Source: an uncultured Stenotrophomonas sp. (GTDB lineage Bacteria; Pseudomonadota; Gammaproteobacteria; Xanthomonadales; Xanthomonadaceae). From it: DNA of 27,494 bases. Below are positions 1-6,735 of the stretch, one piece after another. Position 1 is the stretch's first letter. Each line of letters opens with the position of its first letter. The translations under genes were made by a program, and so were the position numbers. Location of the stretch: assembly GCA_946223375.1 (NCBI GenBank), contig CAMICU010000026.1, positions 1-27,494 of the forward strand. Reading direction: 5' to 3'. The notes beneath the pieces were generated by a model. That model worked only from the letters and a program-made list of their open reading frames with translations. It was not told the DNA's origin and ran no database searches.

Positions 1-752
1 TCGCCCACTTCCACAACGTCATCATCGGCGGCGTGGTGTTCGGCATGTTCGCCGGTATCACCTACTGGTGGCCGAAGATGTTCGGCTTCAAGCTGGATGA
101 AACCTGGGGCAAGCGCGCGTTCTGGGGCTGGTTCATCGGCTTCTACGTGGCTTTCATGCCGCTGTACGCGCTTGGCTTCATGGGCGCTACCCGCCGCATG
201 CAGAGCTACCCGAACATGGAGTACCAGCCGTTCTTCGTGGTGGCCGCCATCGGCGCCGCGATCATCGCCCTGGGCATCCTGTGCCAGGTGATCCAGATCG
301 CCGTGTCGATCCGCGACCGCAAGAAGAATGCCGACCTGACCGGCGACCCGTGGGATGCCCGTACCCTGGAGTGGGAAACCTCTTCCCCGGTGCAGTTCTA
401 CAACTTCGCCGTCCTGCCCAAGGGCGAGGAACTGGATGACTTCTGGCAGCGCAAGCAGCGTGGCGAAGCCTGGGTCAAGCCGGCCAAGTACAGCGACATC
501 CACATGCCGAAGAACACCGGCACCGGCGTTGTCATCGGCGCGTTCAGCCTGGTGCTGGGCTTTGCGATGGTGTGGCACATCTGGTGGCTGGCCATCGTCG
601 GCCTGGTCGGCATGATCGGTACCTTCATCTACCGCACCTTCGACAAGGACGTGGACTACTGGGTGCCGGCGGCCGAAGTCGAACGTATCGAGAATGAACA
701 CCGCCAGCACCTGGTCGCCCAGGGCCTGGTGAAGACCGAGGTGAAGGCATGA
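1..752 (+). CDS. cyoB: Cytochrome bo3 ubiquinol oxidase subunit I, 3' part (cyoB)
   Basis: The gene enters from the left edge, so only the last ~250 residues are here (reading frame begins at base 3). Subunit I of the heme-copper quinol oxidase carries heme b, heme o3 and CuB and reduces O2 to water while pumping protons across the inner membrane. The first visible residues, AHFHNVIIGG, are the conserved HxH helix: by comparison with E. coli the first His is a heme o3 ligand and the second a heme b ligand. Several hydrophobic helices follow, then a hydrophilic linker around DPWDARTLEWETSSP, a motif typical of the CyoB/CtaD C-terminal region, and a last pair of helices. The stop overlaps the cyoC start (ATGA), indicating translational coupling. 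Confidence 0.96.
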   Translation, partial: AHFHNVIIGGVVFGMFAGITYWWPKMFGFKLDETWGKRAFWGWFIGFYVAFMPLYALGFMGATRRMQSYPNMEYQPFFVVAAIGAAIIALGILCQVIQIAVSIRDRKKNADLTGDPWDARTLEWETSSPVQFYNFAVLPKGEELDDFWQRKQRGEAWVKPAKYSDIHMPKNTGTGVVIGAFSLVLGFAMVWHIWWLAIVGLVGMIGTFIYRTFDKDVDYWVPAAEVERIENEHRQHLVAQGLVKTEVKA

Positions 753-1387
753 GCACTAACGCCCACACGATGACCCACGGTTCCGCCGCTCACGCGGCGG
801 GCCATGGGGATGACCATCACGAGCACCACGACACCGGCGAGAACACCGTCTTCGGTTTCTGGGTCTACCTGATGAGCGATCTGCTCATCTTCGCCACCCT
901 GTTCGTGACCTACGTGGTGCTGTCCGGCGGCACCAACGGTGGCCCGGCCGCCAAGGACCTGTTCGACCTGTCCTTCGTGGCATGGGAAACCGCGCTGCTG
1001 CTGGTGTCCTCGCTGACCTTCGGCCTGGGCATGATCGCCATGCACCAATCCAAGCAGGGCCAGATGTTCTTCTGGCTGGCCATCACCTGGCTGCTGGGCC
1101 TGGGCTTCATGAGCATGGAGATCTGGGAGTTCAACCACCTGATCCACCAGGGTCATGGTCCGGACCAGAGTGCCTTCCTGTCGGCGTTCTTCGCCCTGGT
1201 CGGTACCCACGGTCTGCACGTGAGCGCCGGCATGCTGTGGCTGCTGGTGATGTTCATCCAGCTCAAGCGTGATGGCCTGACCCCGCGCAACAAGACCCGC
1301 ATGGCGTGCCTGAGCCTGTTCTGGCACTTCCTGGATCTGGTCTGGATCGGCGTGTTCTCTGTCGTCTATCTGTCGGGAGCGATGTAA
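749..1387 (+). CDS. cyoC: Cytochrome bo3 ubiquinol oxidase subunit III (cyoC)
   Basis: 212 residues, normal for CyoC. The N-terminus is a His-rich cytoplasmic tail (residues ~5-30, many H and D/E), followed by five predicted hydrophobic helices. The helix starting NTVFGFWVYLMSDLLIFATLF is characteristic of COX3/CyoC, as are the E-F-x-H segment (MEIWEFNHLI) and the GTHGLHV motif later on. Subunit III has no redox cofactor and is thought to stabilise the complex and proton uptake. The start overlaps the cyoB stop by four bases, and its own TAA overlaps the cyoD ATG by one base, so cyoB-C-D are translated as a coupled unit. Confidence 0.96.
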   Translation: MSTNAHTMTHGSAAHAAGHGDDHHEHHDTGENTVFGFWVYLMSDLLIFATLFVTYVVLSGGTNGGPAAKDLFDLSFVAWETALLLVSSLTFGLGMIAMHQSKQGQMFFWLAITWLLGLGFMSMEIWEFNHLIHQGHGPDQSAFLSAFFALVGTHGLHVSAGMLWLLVMFIQLKRDGLTPRNKTRMACLSLFWHFLDLVWIGVFSVVYLSGAM

Positions 1388-1725
1388 TGTCCGCACATGA
1401 CAATCATGCACACGGTACCGGCGGCGAGAGCCACGGTAGCGTCAAGTCCTACCTGGTCGGCTTCGTGCTGGCCGCGGTGCTCACCATCATCCCGTTCTGG
1501 GTGGTGATGAGCGGTGGCCTGTCCAGCTTCGCCACCGGTGCGGTGATCGTGGTCGCCGGCATCCTGCAGCTGCTGGTGCACCTGGTGTTCTTCCTGCACC
1601 TGGACCGCTCCTCGGCGCAGCGCTGGAACGTCAACGCCGGCCTGTTCACCCTGGTGGTGATCGGCATCATCGTGCTCGGCACGCTGTGGGTGATGTGGAA
1701 CATGAACTTCCACATGATGCACTGA
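1387..1725 (+). CDS. cyoD: Cytochrome bo3 ubiquinol oxidase subunit IV (cyoD)
   Basis: 112 residues, the usual size for CyoD. The ATG at 1387 shares its A with the cyoC stop codon. An in-frame start further upstream at 1306 lies inside cyoC and is rejected. A short His-rich N-terminus precedes three hydrophobic helices (approximately residues 20-42, 47-70 and 80-105). The motif LQLLVHLVFFLHLD is the signature of the subunit IV family (PF03626). CyoD is a small structural subunit needed for assembly of the CuB centre. It is the last gene of the operon here: a strong hairpin follows within 20 bases and no heme O synthase gene (cyoE) comes next, unlike E. coli cyoABCDE. Confidence 0.96.
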   Translation: MSAHDNHAHGTGGESHGSVKSYLVGFVLAAVLTIIPFWVVMSGGLSSFATGAVIVVAGILQLLVHLVFFLHLDRSSAQRWNVNAGLFTLVVIGIIVLGTLWVMWNMNFHMMH

Positions 1726-1743
1726 GCGGGCTGATCGCCTGAG

Positions 1744-1783
1744 GCAACGACAGAGGCCACCGCAAGGTGGCCTTTGTCGTTGC
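1744..1783 (+). terminator. Hairpin terminator of the cyo operon
   Basis: An 18-bp stem (one G-T pair) with a GCAA tetraloop: arm 1744-1761, loop 1762-1765, arm 1766-1783, beginning 19 bases after the cyoD stop. There is no T-tract directly after it, so strength as an intrinsic terminator is inferred from the stem. Confidence 0.8.
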
Positions 1784-1919
1784 TGGGCAGCGGCGGATGG
1801 CCGGGGCCGGGGAGGGCGCGCTCGTAACAGCGGATGCCCCGCATGGCTTTGTGCTCACTCCCTGCGTTTCCGGGGTTTGCTACCCTGTGTCCCTTTACAG
1901 CTTTGTCCCCGGTACTTCT

Positions 1920-2804
1920 ATGGTGTGGTTGCGCGTTGTCCTGATTCTGCCGCTGATTGCCATCAACACGCTGCTGCATTGCCTGCCGCTGTTCGTGGTG
2001 GCGTTGTTCAAGGCGGTGCTGCCCTTCCAAGGTGTGCGGCGCGCCTGCAATCCATTGCTGACCGGCCTGGCGGAGAGCTGGATCAGCGTCAACAGCAAGA
2101 TGATCGACCTGTTCACCGCGACCCGTTTCCAGGTCAGCGGCAGCACCGACCTGCAGCACGACGGGCACTATCTGGTGCTGGCCAACCACCAGAGCTGGGT
2201 GGACATCCTGGTGCTGCAGAAAGTGTTCAACCGGCGCATCCCGCTGCTGCGCTTCTTCCTGAAGCGTTCGCTGTTCTGGGTGCCGGTGCTGGGCCTGGCC
2301 TGGTGGGCGCTGGATTTCCCGTTCATGGGCCGCTACACGCGCAAGCAGATCGCGAAGAACCCGGAGCTGGGCCGGCGCGACATGGAGGCCACCCGCCAGG
2401 CCTGCGAGAAGTTCGCCAGCATCCCGGTGGCGGTGATGAATTTCGTCGAAGGCACACGCTTCACCCAGACCAAGCATGACGGGCAGAACTCGCCGTTCAA
2501 GTACCTGCTCAAGCCCAAGTCCGGTGGCGTGGCGTTCGTGCTCGATGCGATGGGCAAGGGCCTGCATGCGCTGCTGGACGTGACCATCGTCTATCCCAAG
2601 GGCATCCCGTCGATGATCGACCTGATGGCCAACCGCATTCCCGAGGTCAAGGTGCTGATCCGCAAGCGTCCGATCCCGGCCGAGCTGGTCGGCGGCAACT
2701 ACCAGGACGATCGCACCTTCCGCGCGCAGTTCCAGCAATGGATGAACGGGGTGTGGCAGCAGAAGGACGAGGACATCGGCGCGCTGCTGGACAACAAGGC
2801 CTGA
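1920..2804 (+). CDS. PlsC-family acyltransferase (YihG-like)
   Basis: 294 residues from the ATG at 1920. The open frame extends to 1767 but that part overlaps the cyo terminator and reads as non-coding, while the 1920 start opens directly into a hydrophobic membrane segment (residues 2-35). The protein has the catalytic H-x4-D of glycerolipid acyltransferases (NHQSWVD, His90 and Asp95), a basic patch around LKRSLFW, and the phosphate-binding EGTR (residues 177-180). This arrangement, with an extra N-terminal helix and the motif FPFMGR, matches the YihG/YihG-like group of 1-acyl-sn-glycerol-3-phosphate acyltransferases. It would transfer a fatty acyl chain to lysophosphatidic acid or a related lysolipid at the inner membrane. 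No clear Shine-Dalgarno is visible. Exact acceptor is not decidable from sequence. Confidence 0.9.
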   Translation: MVWLRVVLILPLIAINTLLHCLPLFVVALFKAVLPFQGVRRACNPLLTGLAESWISVNSKMIDLFTATRFQVSGSTDLQHDGHYLVLANHQSWVDILVLQKVFNRRIPLLRFFLKRSLFWVPVLGLAWWALDFPFMGRYTRKQIAKNPELGRRDMEATRQACEKFASIPVAVMNFVEGTRFTQTKHDGQNSPFKYLLKPKSGGVAFVLDAMGKGLHALLDVTIVYPKGIPSMIDLMANRIPEVKVLIRKRPIPAELVGGNYQDDRTFRAQFQQWMNGVWQQKDEDIGALLDNKA

Positions 2805-2823
2805 TCATTGATCCGGCTGCCGT

Positions 2824-2859
2824 GACGACGAAGGCCCCCTGGCGGGGGCCTTCGTCGTC
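2824..2859. terminator. Bidirectional hairpin terminator
   Basis: A perfect 16-bp stem (2824-2839 with 2844-2859) and loop TGGC between two convergent genes. The arms contain GAAGGCCCCC / GGGGGCCTTC, giving A- and T-containing flanks on both strands, so it can end transcription from either side. Confidence 0.85.
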
Positions 2860-2871
2860 TGTACGGCCTGC

Positions 2872-3243
2872 TCAGCGGTAGACACGCTCGCAGCGGGTTT
2901 CCACCACGCGCTGGCCGTTGCGTTCCTGGTTGCGGCCCTGCACGTTGCGGCCGACCAGGCCGCCGGCCACCGCGCCACCCACCGTGGCGACCTTGCGGCC
3001 GTTGCCCTTGCCGACCTGGTTGCCGAGCAGGCCGCCGATCACCGCGCCGGTGGCGGTGCCGGCGACGCGGTTCTGGTCGCGGGCGTTGTTGGCGACTTCA
3101 ACCTTGTGGCACTCGACCCGGCTGCCATCGTTGAAGCGGCGGCCTTCGTCACGTGGCCCGTAGCTCTGGGCCTGCGCGGCGGCGGCGAACAGCATGCCGA
3201 GGGTGGCAACGGTAGCGGCGATCTTTGCGTTGAACGTGCGCAT
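2872..3243 (-). CDS. Glycine-zipper 2TM domain envelope protein
   Basis: 123 residues. The ATG at 3243 is preceded by AAGGAG with 7-base spacing, which decides it over an in-frame start 10 codons upstream. A signal peptide (MRTFNAKIAATVATLGMLFAAAAQA, cleavage near residue 25) suggests export. The core around residues 55-100 holds GxxxG-type repeats (TGAVIGGLLGNQVGKG, then GGAVAGGLVGRNVQG), the glycine zipper 2TM fold (PF05433) found in SlyB/PcP-like and RcnB-adjacent envelope proteins. Two Cys (in RVECHK and RCERVY) could form a disulfide. There is no lipobox Cys after the signal peptide, so it is probably periplasmic or inserted by its zipper helices rather than a lipoprotein. Specific function unknown. 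Confidence 0.88.
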   Translation of the reverse strand: MRTFNAKIAATVATLGMLFAAAAQAQSYGPRDEGRRFNDGSRVECHKVEVANNARDQNRVAGTATGAVIGGLLGNQVGKGNGRKVATVGGAVAGGLVGRNVQGRNQERNGQRVVETRCERVYR

Positions 3244-3439
3244 GAGGCGTCTCCTTCGGTGTGACCAGGACATGGAGAGAGGGAGCTCCCATGTCGGCCA
3301 AAGGCTGCGCGGGACCGGCGCAACCGGGGGTGAAGGCGGGTGAAGGCCGTTGTGCGCCGTTCATGCCGTGGGCGGGCGAACAGATGCCGGGTTGGGTGTA
3401 GAGTGCGCGCCTGTCCAACCGCATCCACGAGGTCTCCGC

Positions 3440-4363
3440 ATGAATACCGTCGCCGCTTTCTATCCGGTGGGAACGCCGGGCCAGCCGTGGGGCGCGGAAG
3501 AACGTGCGCAGTGGCTGGCGCGCCAGCAGGTGCAGCGCAGCTACGCGCAGGAGGTGGTGGCGAGGATCGACGCGCTGCGCGGGCGGTTCGACGTGGTCCA
3601 GTACGGCGAGCTGGATTATCCGTCGGGGCGCTACCCGCTGTTCGCCGTGCGCAGCCATCACTGGGATGACGCCCTGCCGGTGATGCTGGTCACCGGTGGC
3701 GTGCACGGGTATGAAACCAGCGGCGTGCAGGGCGCGTTGCAGTTCATCGACCAGCACGCGGCCGACTATGCCGGTCGCTGCAATCTGCTGGTGGCACCCT
3801 GCGTGAGCCCGTGGGGTTACGAGCGCATCCAGCGCTGGAATGCGTTGGCGCTGGACCCGAACCGTTCCTTCGTGGCCGACAGCCCGGCGCAGGAGTCGGC
3901 CGCGTTGATGGCGCTGGTGGCGCCGTTGCGCGGGCGGTTCCTGATGCATATCGACCTGCACGAGACCACCGACAGCGACGAGAGCGAGTTCCGTCCGGCG
4001 CTGGCCGCGCGTGATGGCAAGCCGTTCGAGCCGGGCGAGATTCCCGATGGCTTCTATCTGGTCGACGACAGCGAGAACCGGCAGCCGGCCTTCCAGCAGG
4101 CGGTCAACGCCGAGGTCGAGAAGGTCACGCATATCGCACCGGCGGACGCCCACGGCGAGATCATCGGTTCGCCGGTGGTCGCACCGGGGGTGATCGAGTA
4201 CCCGCTCACCGCCCTGGGCCTGTGCGCCAGCGTCAGCGGTGCGCGTTACACCACCACCACCGAGGTATACCCGGACAGCCCCAAGGCGACCCCGCAGCAA
4301 TGCAACGACGCCCAGGTGGCGGCGGTGATCGGGGCGCTGGATTACGCGCTGGCCAACCGCTGA
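3440..4363 (+). CDS. M14-family zinc carboxypeptidase/deacylase-like protein
   Basis: 307 residues. The start at 3440 lies shortly after a weak GAGG. The fold is recognisable from the zinc ligands H89-x-x-E92 in GGVHGYETSG and the later His174 in HIDLHETTD, plus DPNRSF (139-144), the substrate-carboxylate binding NR motif of the M14 family. Glu253 in GVIEYPL sits where the catalytic Glu is expected. No signal peptide, so cytoplasmic. M14 enzymes of this AstE/AspA-like size remove a C-terminal residue from short peptides or deacylate N-acyl amino acids; the natural substrate is not evident. It is transcribed alone, divergent from the glycine-zipper gene, and followed by a hairpin. Confidence 0.87.
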   Translation: MNTVAAFYPVGTPGQPWGAEERAQWLARQQVQRSYAQEVVARIDALRGRFDVVQYGELDYPSGRYPLFAVRSHHWDDALPVMLVTGGVHGYETSGVQGALQFIDQHAADYAGRCNLLVAPCVSPWGYERIQRWNALALDPNRSFVADSPAQESAALMALVAPLRGRFLMHIDLHETTDSDESEFRPALAARDGKPFEPGEIPDGFYLVDDSENRQPAFQQAVNAEVEKVTHIAPADAHGEIIGSPVVAPGVIEYPLTALGLCASVSGARYTTTTEVYPDSPKATPQQCNDAQVAAVIGALDYALANR

Positions 4364-4379
4364 GGCGGAGTGGCGGAGG

Positions 4380-4404
4380 CGTTGGCGGGCGTGTCCTGCC
4401 AACG
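4380..4404 (+). terminator. Hairpin after the M14 peptidase gene
   Basis: Stem of 10 bp with one G-T pair (4380-4389 with 4395-4404) and a 5-base loop CGTGT, 16 bases after the stop codon. No T-run follows. Confidence 0.55.
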
Positions 4405-4419
4405 GCGCCGCGCATCCGC

Positions 4420-4464
4420 CCGTTGGGCACCTTCGCCCGCGAGCGGGAGAAGGGAACTGCAAAG
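4420..4464 (+). repeat. Palindromic extragenic repeat, copy 1
   Basis: Near-perfect palindrome at 4430-4453 (11-bp arms, one mismatch, 2-base loop) preceded by GTTGGGCAC. It has the same core and same-side flank as the element at 4556-4600 but in opposite orientation. The core, of the CCTTCTCCCGC type, resembles dispersed REP-like elements common in Xanthomonadaceae and Pseudomonas intergenic DNA; that family assignment is from memory. Confidence 0.6.
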
Positions 4465-4555
4465 CAGCCGCCGAAGCGACAGCAACAGAACAGCAGCAGG
4501 AGCAACACCAAGGCACCACCCGGCGAGGTGCGCGCTCAGGTCGCGTGGGTGCATG

Positions 4556-4600
4556 GCGATCCCCTTCTCCCGCGGGCGGGAGAAGGTGCCCGAAGGGTGG
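4556..4600 (-). repeat. Palindromic extragenic repeat, copy 2 (inverted)
   Basis: Perfect 11-bp stem (4563-4573 with 4576-4586, loop GG), followed by GTGCCCGAAGGGTGG. Read on the minus strand it gives the same order as copy 1: a GGGCACC flank then the CCTTCTCCCGC palindrome. The two copies therefore form a large inverted pair about 110 bases apart within the 321-base gap before the barrel gene. Confidence 0.65.
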
Positions 4601-4644
4601 ATGAGGGCGGCCCTGCTCTTGCCACAGGGTTTATTCCCCCAGGT

Positions 4645-4675
4645 TTCACATCCCCACTGCACGTCCCCGTGTGAA
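4645..4675. promoter_or_regulatory. Dyad upstream of the barrel protein gene
   Basis: TTCACA (4645-4650) and TGTGAA (4670-4675) form an inverted pair 19 bases apart, ending ten bases before the ATG at 4685. It could be an operator or a 5' leader stem. No recognisable -35/-10 pair was found nearby. Confidence 0.25.
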
Positions 4676-4684
4676 CCTCGACAG

Positions 4685-5437
4685 ATGAGAAACGTCGCGA
4701 CCGCAGCCCTGCTTCTGTCATTGATCGGCTTCGAGGCGTATGCGGACGACGCGCCCGAGTACGATCGTCCGGGTATCGGCTTCTCCACCAGCACCGTGGG
4801 CAAGGGCGTCTTCGTCTGGGAGCAGGGTCTGCCTGACGGCAGCCGTGATCGCAGCGATGGCATCACCGTCACCCGCTGGACCGCCGATACGCTGCTGCGC
4901 CTTGGCCTGACCAGGACCGTTGAAGTGCAGCTGGGCGCCGATAGCTGGGGCGGCCTGCGCATGCGCGGTGCGGGTTCCGACGCGCAGGACACCGGCGGCG
5001 GCGACGGCAGCGTCGCAGTGAAATGGGCGCCACGCCTGGCCAGCGAGCGTTTCTCACTGGCATTCCGGGCCGCCGCCACCCTGCCGTGGGGCAGGGCGCC
5101 GCTGGGCGATGGCGGGCAGGACTACGACCTCGGTGTCACCGTGGCCTGGCAGTTGCCGGCCGATACCAGCCTGGCCCTGTATGCCGACCGGCAATGGGGG
5201 GACAACGGCAGCGGCTGGCTGTTCTCGCCCAGCTACGGCTTCCCGCTGGGCCAGGACGTCAGCGCCTACGTCGAGGGCGGCTACGGCACCGGCGCGCAGT
5301 ACATGCGCGCGGCCGGCGCCGGTGTGACCTGGATGGCCACGCCGCGCCTGCAGCTGGATGCGTCCTTCCTGCGCGGGCTGGATGCGGACACCACCGACTG
5401 GCAGGGCGGCGTGGGGCTGGCGCTCTACTTCGACTGA
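4685..5437 (+). CDS. Exported beta-barrel protein, transporter/MetA-like
   Basis: 250 residues from the ATG at 4685; a longer open frame upstream runs through the repeat region and is not believed. Residues 1-21 are a signal peptide (hydrophobic LLLSLIGFEAYA, cleavage near A-DDAPE). The rest alternates polar and hydrophobic residues with many Gly, Trp and Tyr, and ends in LALYFD, close to the aromatic-terminal signature of outer-membrane barrels. The pattern, with GIGFSTSTVGKG near the start and alternating amphipathic strands, matches the Phenol_MetA_deg/transporter family (PF13557) common in Stenotrophomonas and Xanthomonas. Expected location is the outer membrane. The cargo is unknown, and no partner transporter genes are adjacent. 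Confidence 0.75.
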   Translation: MRNVATAALLLSLIGFEAYADDAPEYDRPGIGFSTSTVGKGVFVWEQGLPDGSRDRSDGITVTRWTADTLLRLGLTRTVEVQLGADSWGGLRMRGAGSDAQDTGGGDGSVAVKWAPRLASERFSLAFRAAATLPWGRAPLGDGGQDYDLGVTVAWQLPADTSLALYADRQWGDNGSGWLFSPSYGFPLGQDVSAYVEGGYGTGAQYMRAAGAGVTWMATPRLQLDASFLRGLDADTTDWQGGVGLALYFD

Positions 5438-5459
5438 GCGCGGTGATCGAACCGGCGGC

Positions 5460-6599
5460 TCAGCGGTTGACCGCCGGTCCGTACACGCCGCTGTAGCCGG
5501 CGGCACAGTTGCTGGTGCAGTCGGTGGTGAGCATGTTGCGCACGATCAGGCCGCTGTTGTTCTTGGAGCGGAAATGGCCGACGCCGTTGCTGGTGTCGCC
5601 GCCACCGAAGTTGTACGGGCCGCCGTCGCTCCAGTCCCAGTCGAAGCTGTAGGCGCTGCTGCCGGCGCCCACGTCCACCTGCGCGTAGACATTGGCCGCG
5701 CTGTTGAACAGCGCACCGTCACTGCAGCCGCTGCTGTAGCTGGTGGTGAAGCAGTGCACCTGGTCGCGCAGGCCGGCGGTGATCGTGTAGAAGCGGATGC
5801 CGGTGTAGCTGGCCGGGAAGGTGCGCAGGCTGCCGCTGCCGCTGCCGGTCCAGCGGTTGTAGCCGTAGTAGGCCACGCCGGTGCTCGGGTACAGGCCGAA
5901 GGTGTAGTAGTCGTACGGGAACACGTAGGCCTCGGCATTGCAGGTCGGTGCCAGCGTCGACTGGTAGCCGGTGCTGCGGCAGGTCTGCAGGCCACGCAGG
6001 CCGCCGGCGATGTTGATGAAGCGCCGCACGCTGCCCTGGTAGCCGTGGTACTTGATGGTGGCCAGCGCCATCGTCGCGCCGAGCGAATGGGTGACCACGT
6101 CGACCTGGCTCTTGCCGGTATACGCCTTGACCTTGTCGATGAAGGTCTTGATGACCTGGTAGCGCGCCGGCGAATGGTAGTTGTACTGCGGCGCGGCCCG
6201 TTCGCTGGCGCTGAGGTAGGTGATGCCGAACAGTTCGCAGTCGTTGTAGCCGGCGGCCTTGAGTTCGGCATAGATCGAGCGCGGCGGGGTGGTGTAGCCG
6301 CTGACCGCGCCGGCCGGCATGTCGAAGCTGATCGCGCTGTCGCCGTTGCCGGGGATGAACACCACCGGGGTGCGCGTGGCAGTGCAGCTGCCCCCGCCGA
6401 AGCCGCCCTGGCCGACGCCCGGGTTGAAGCCGCCGGCGTACTGGCTGGCGGTGCCGGTGCAGGTGTAGCCATTGTTGCCGCCGCAGTCCAGCGCGCTGGC
6501 GGTGCCGGGGGCCAGCAGCGCGGCAGCGAGGGTGAGCGGGGCGGCGAGGGTGCCCAGGCACCAGGAAGCGATGACGGGGACGGCTCGGATGATCGACAT
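5460..6599 (-). CDS. Secreted PhaZ7-like poly(3-hydroxybutyrate) depolymerase
   Basis: 379 residues; ATG at 6599 is preceded by GGAG with 7-base spacing. Signal peptide 1-36 ends TASA before LDCGGNNG. Comparison with remembered Paucimonas lemoignei PhaZ7, the depolymerase acting on native amorphous PHB, shows near-collinear similarity: YAGGF-PGVG-GGFGGGSCTAT, the AISFDMP region, ARS/PRS-YAELKA-GYNDC, IKTFIDKVKAYTGKSQVD. The catalytic triad is visible: Ser172 (THSLG), Asp279 (LRDQV) and His342 (GVGHFR), which become 136, 243 and 306 after signal removal, essentially the PhaZ7 numbering. Eight or more Cys suggest disulfides. The usual HG oxyanion motif reads PGNGD rather than HGNGD. Esterase/lipase activity is an alternative. 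No PHB synthesis genes are in the window. Confidence 0.88.
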   Translation of the reverse strand: MSIIRAVPVIASWCLGTLAAPLTLAAALLAPGTASALDCGGNNGYTCTGTASQYAGGFNPGVGQGGFGGGSCTATRTPVVFIPGNGDSAISFDMPAGAVSGYTTPPRSIYAELKAAGYNDCELFGITYLSASERAAPQYNYHSPARYQVIKTFIDKVKAYTGKSQVDVVTHSLGATMALATIKYHGYQGSVRRFINIAGGLRGLQTCRSTGYQSTLAPTCNAEAYVFPYDYYTFGLYPSTGVAYYGYNRWTGSGSGSLRTFPASYTGIRFYTITAGLRDQVHCFTTSYSSGCSDGALFNSAANVYAQVDVGAGSSAYSFDWDWSDGGPYNFGGGDTSNGVGHFRSKNNSGLIVRNMLTTDCTSNCAAGYSGVYGPAVNR

Positions 6600-6616
6600 G
6601 CGGCAGCTCCGGTTGG

Positions 6617-6634
6617 GTGATCCAGTGGGATCAC
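6617..6634. promoter_or_regulatory. Perfect dyad next to the depolymerase ribosome binding site
   Basis: GTGATCC (6617-6623) and GGATCAC (6628-6634) form a 7-bp dyad with loop AGTG. It ends 6 bases upstream (minus strand) of the GGAG Shine-Dalgarno of the PhaZ7-like gene. It may be an operator or an mRNA hairpin that affects ribosome access. Confidence 0.35.
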
Positions 6635-6697
6635 GCCAGCATCGGTCCGGCGCCGGCAGGCCGGCAGTGTCCTTTGGGGAAACTTGCAGCGCAGCAT

Positions 6698-6735
6698 TGC
6701 CGCCGTGCCGCCGTGCCGCCGTGCCGCCGTGCCGC
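6698..6735. repeat. Short tandem repeat, 8-bp unit TGCCGCCG
   Basis: Four perfect copies (6698-6729) plus a partial fifth, directly against the argP stop codon and in the spacer between argP and the depolymerase. The copy number could vary by slippage; it is outside coding sequence. Confidence 0.85.

Noticed and set aside
1449..2738. 429-codon minus-strand frame opposite cyoD and the acyltransferase
   Set aside because: No recognisable motifs, very His/Gln/Asp/Arg-rich, crosses a strong terminator hairpin and lies antisense to two well-supported genes.
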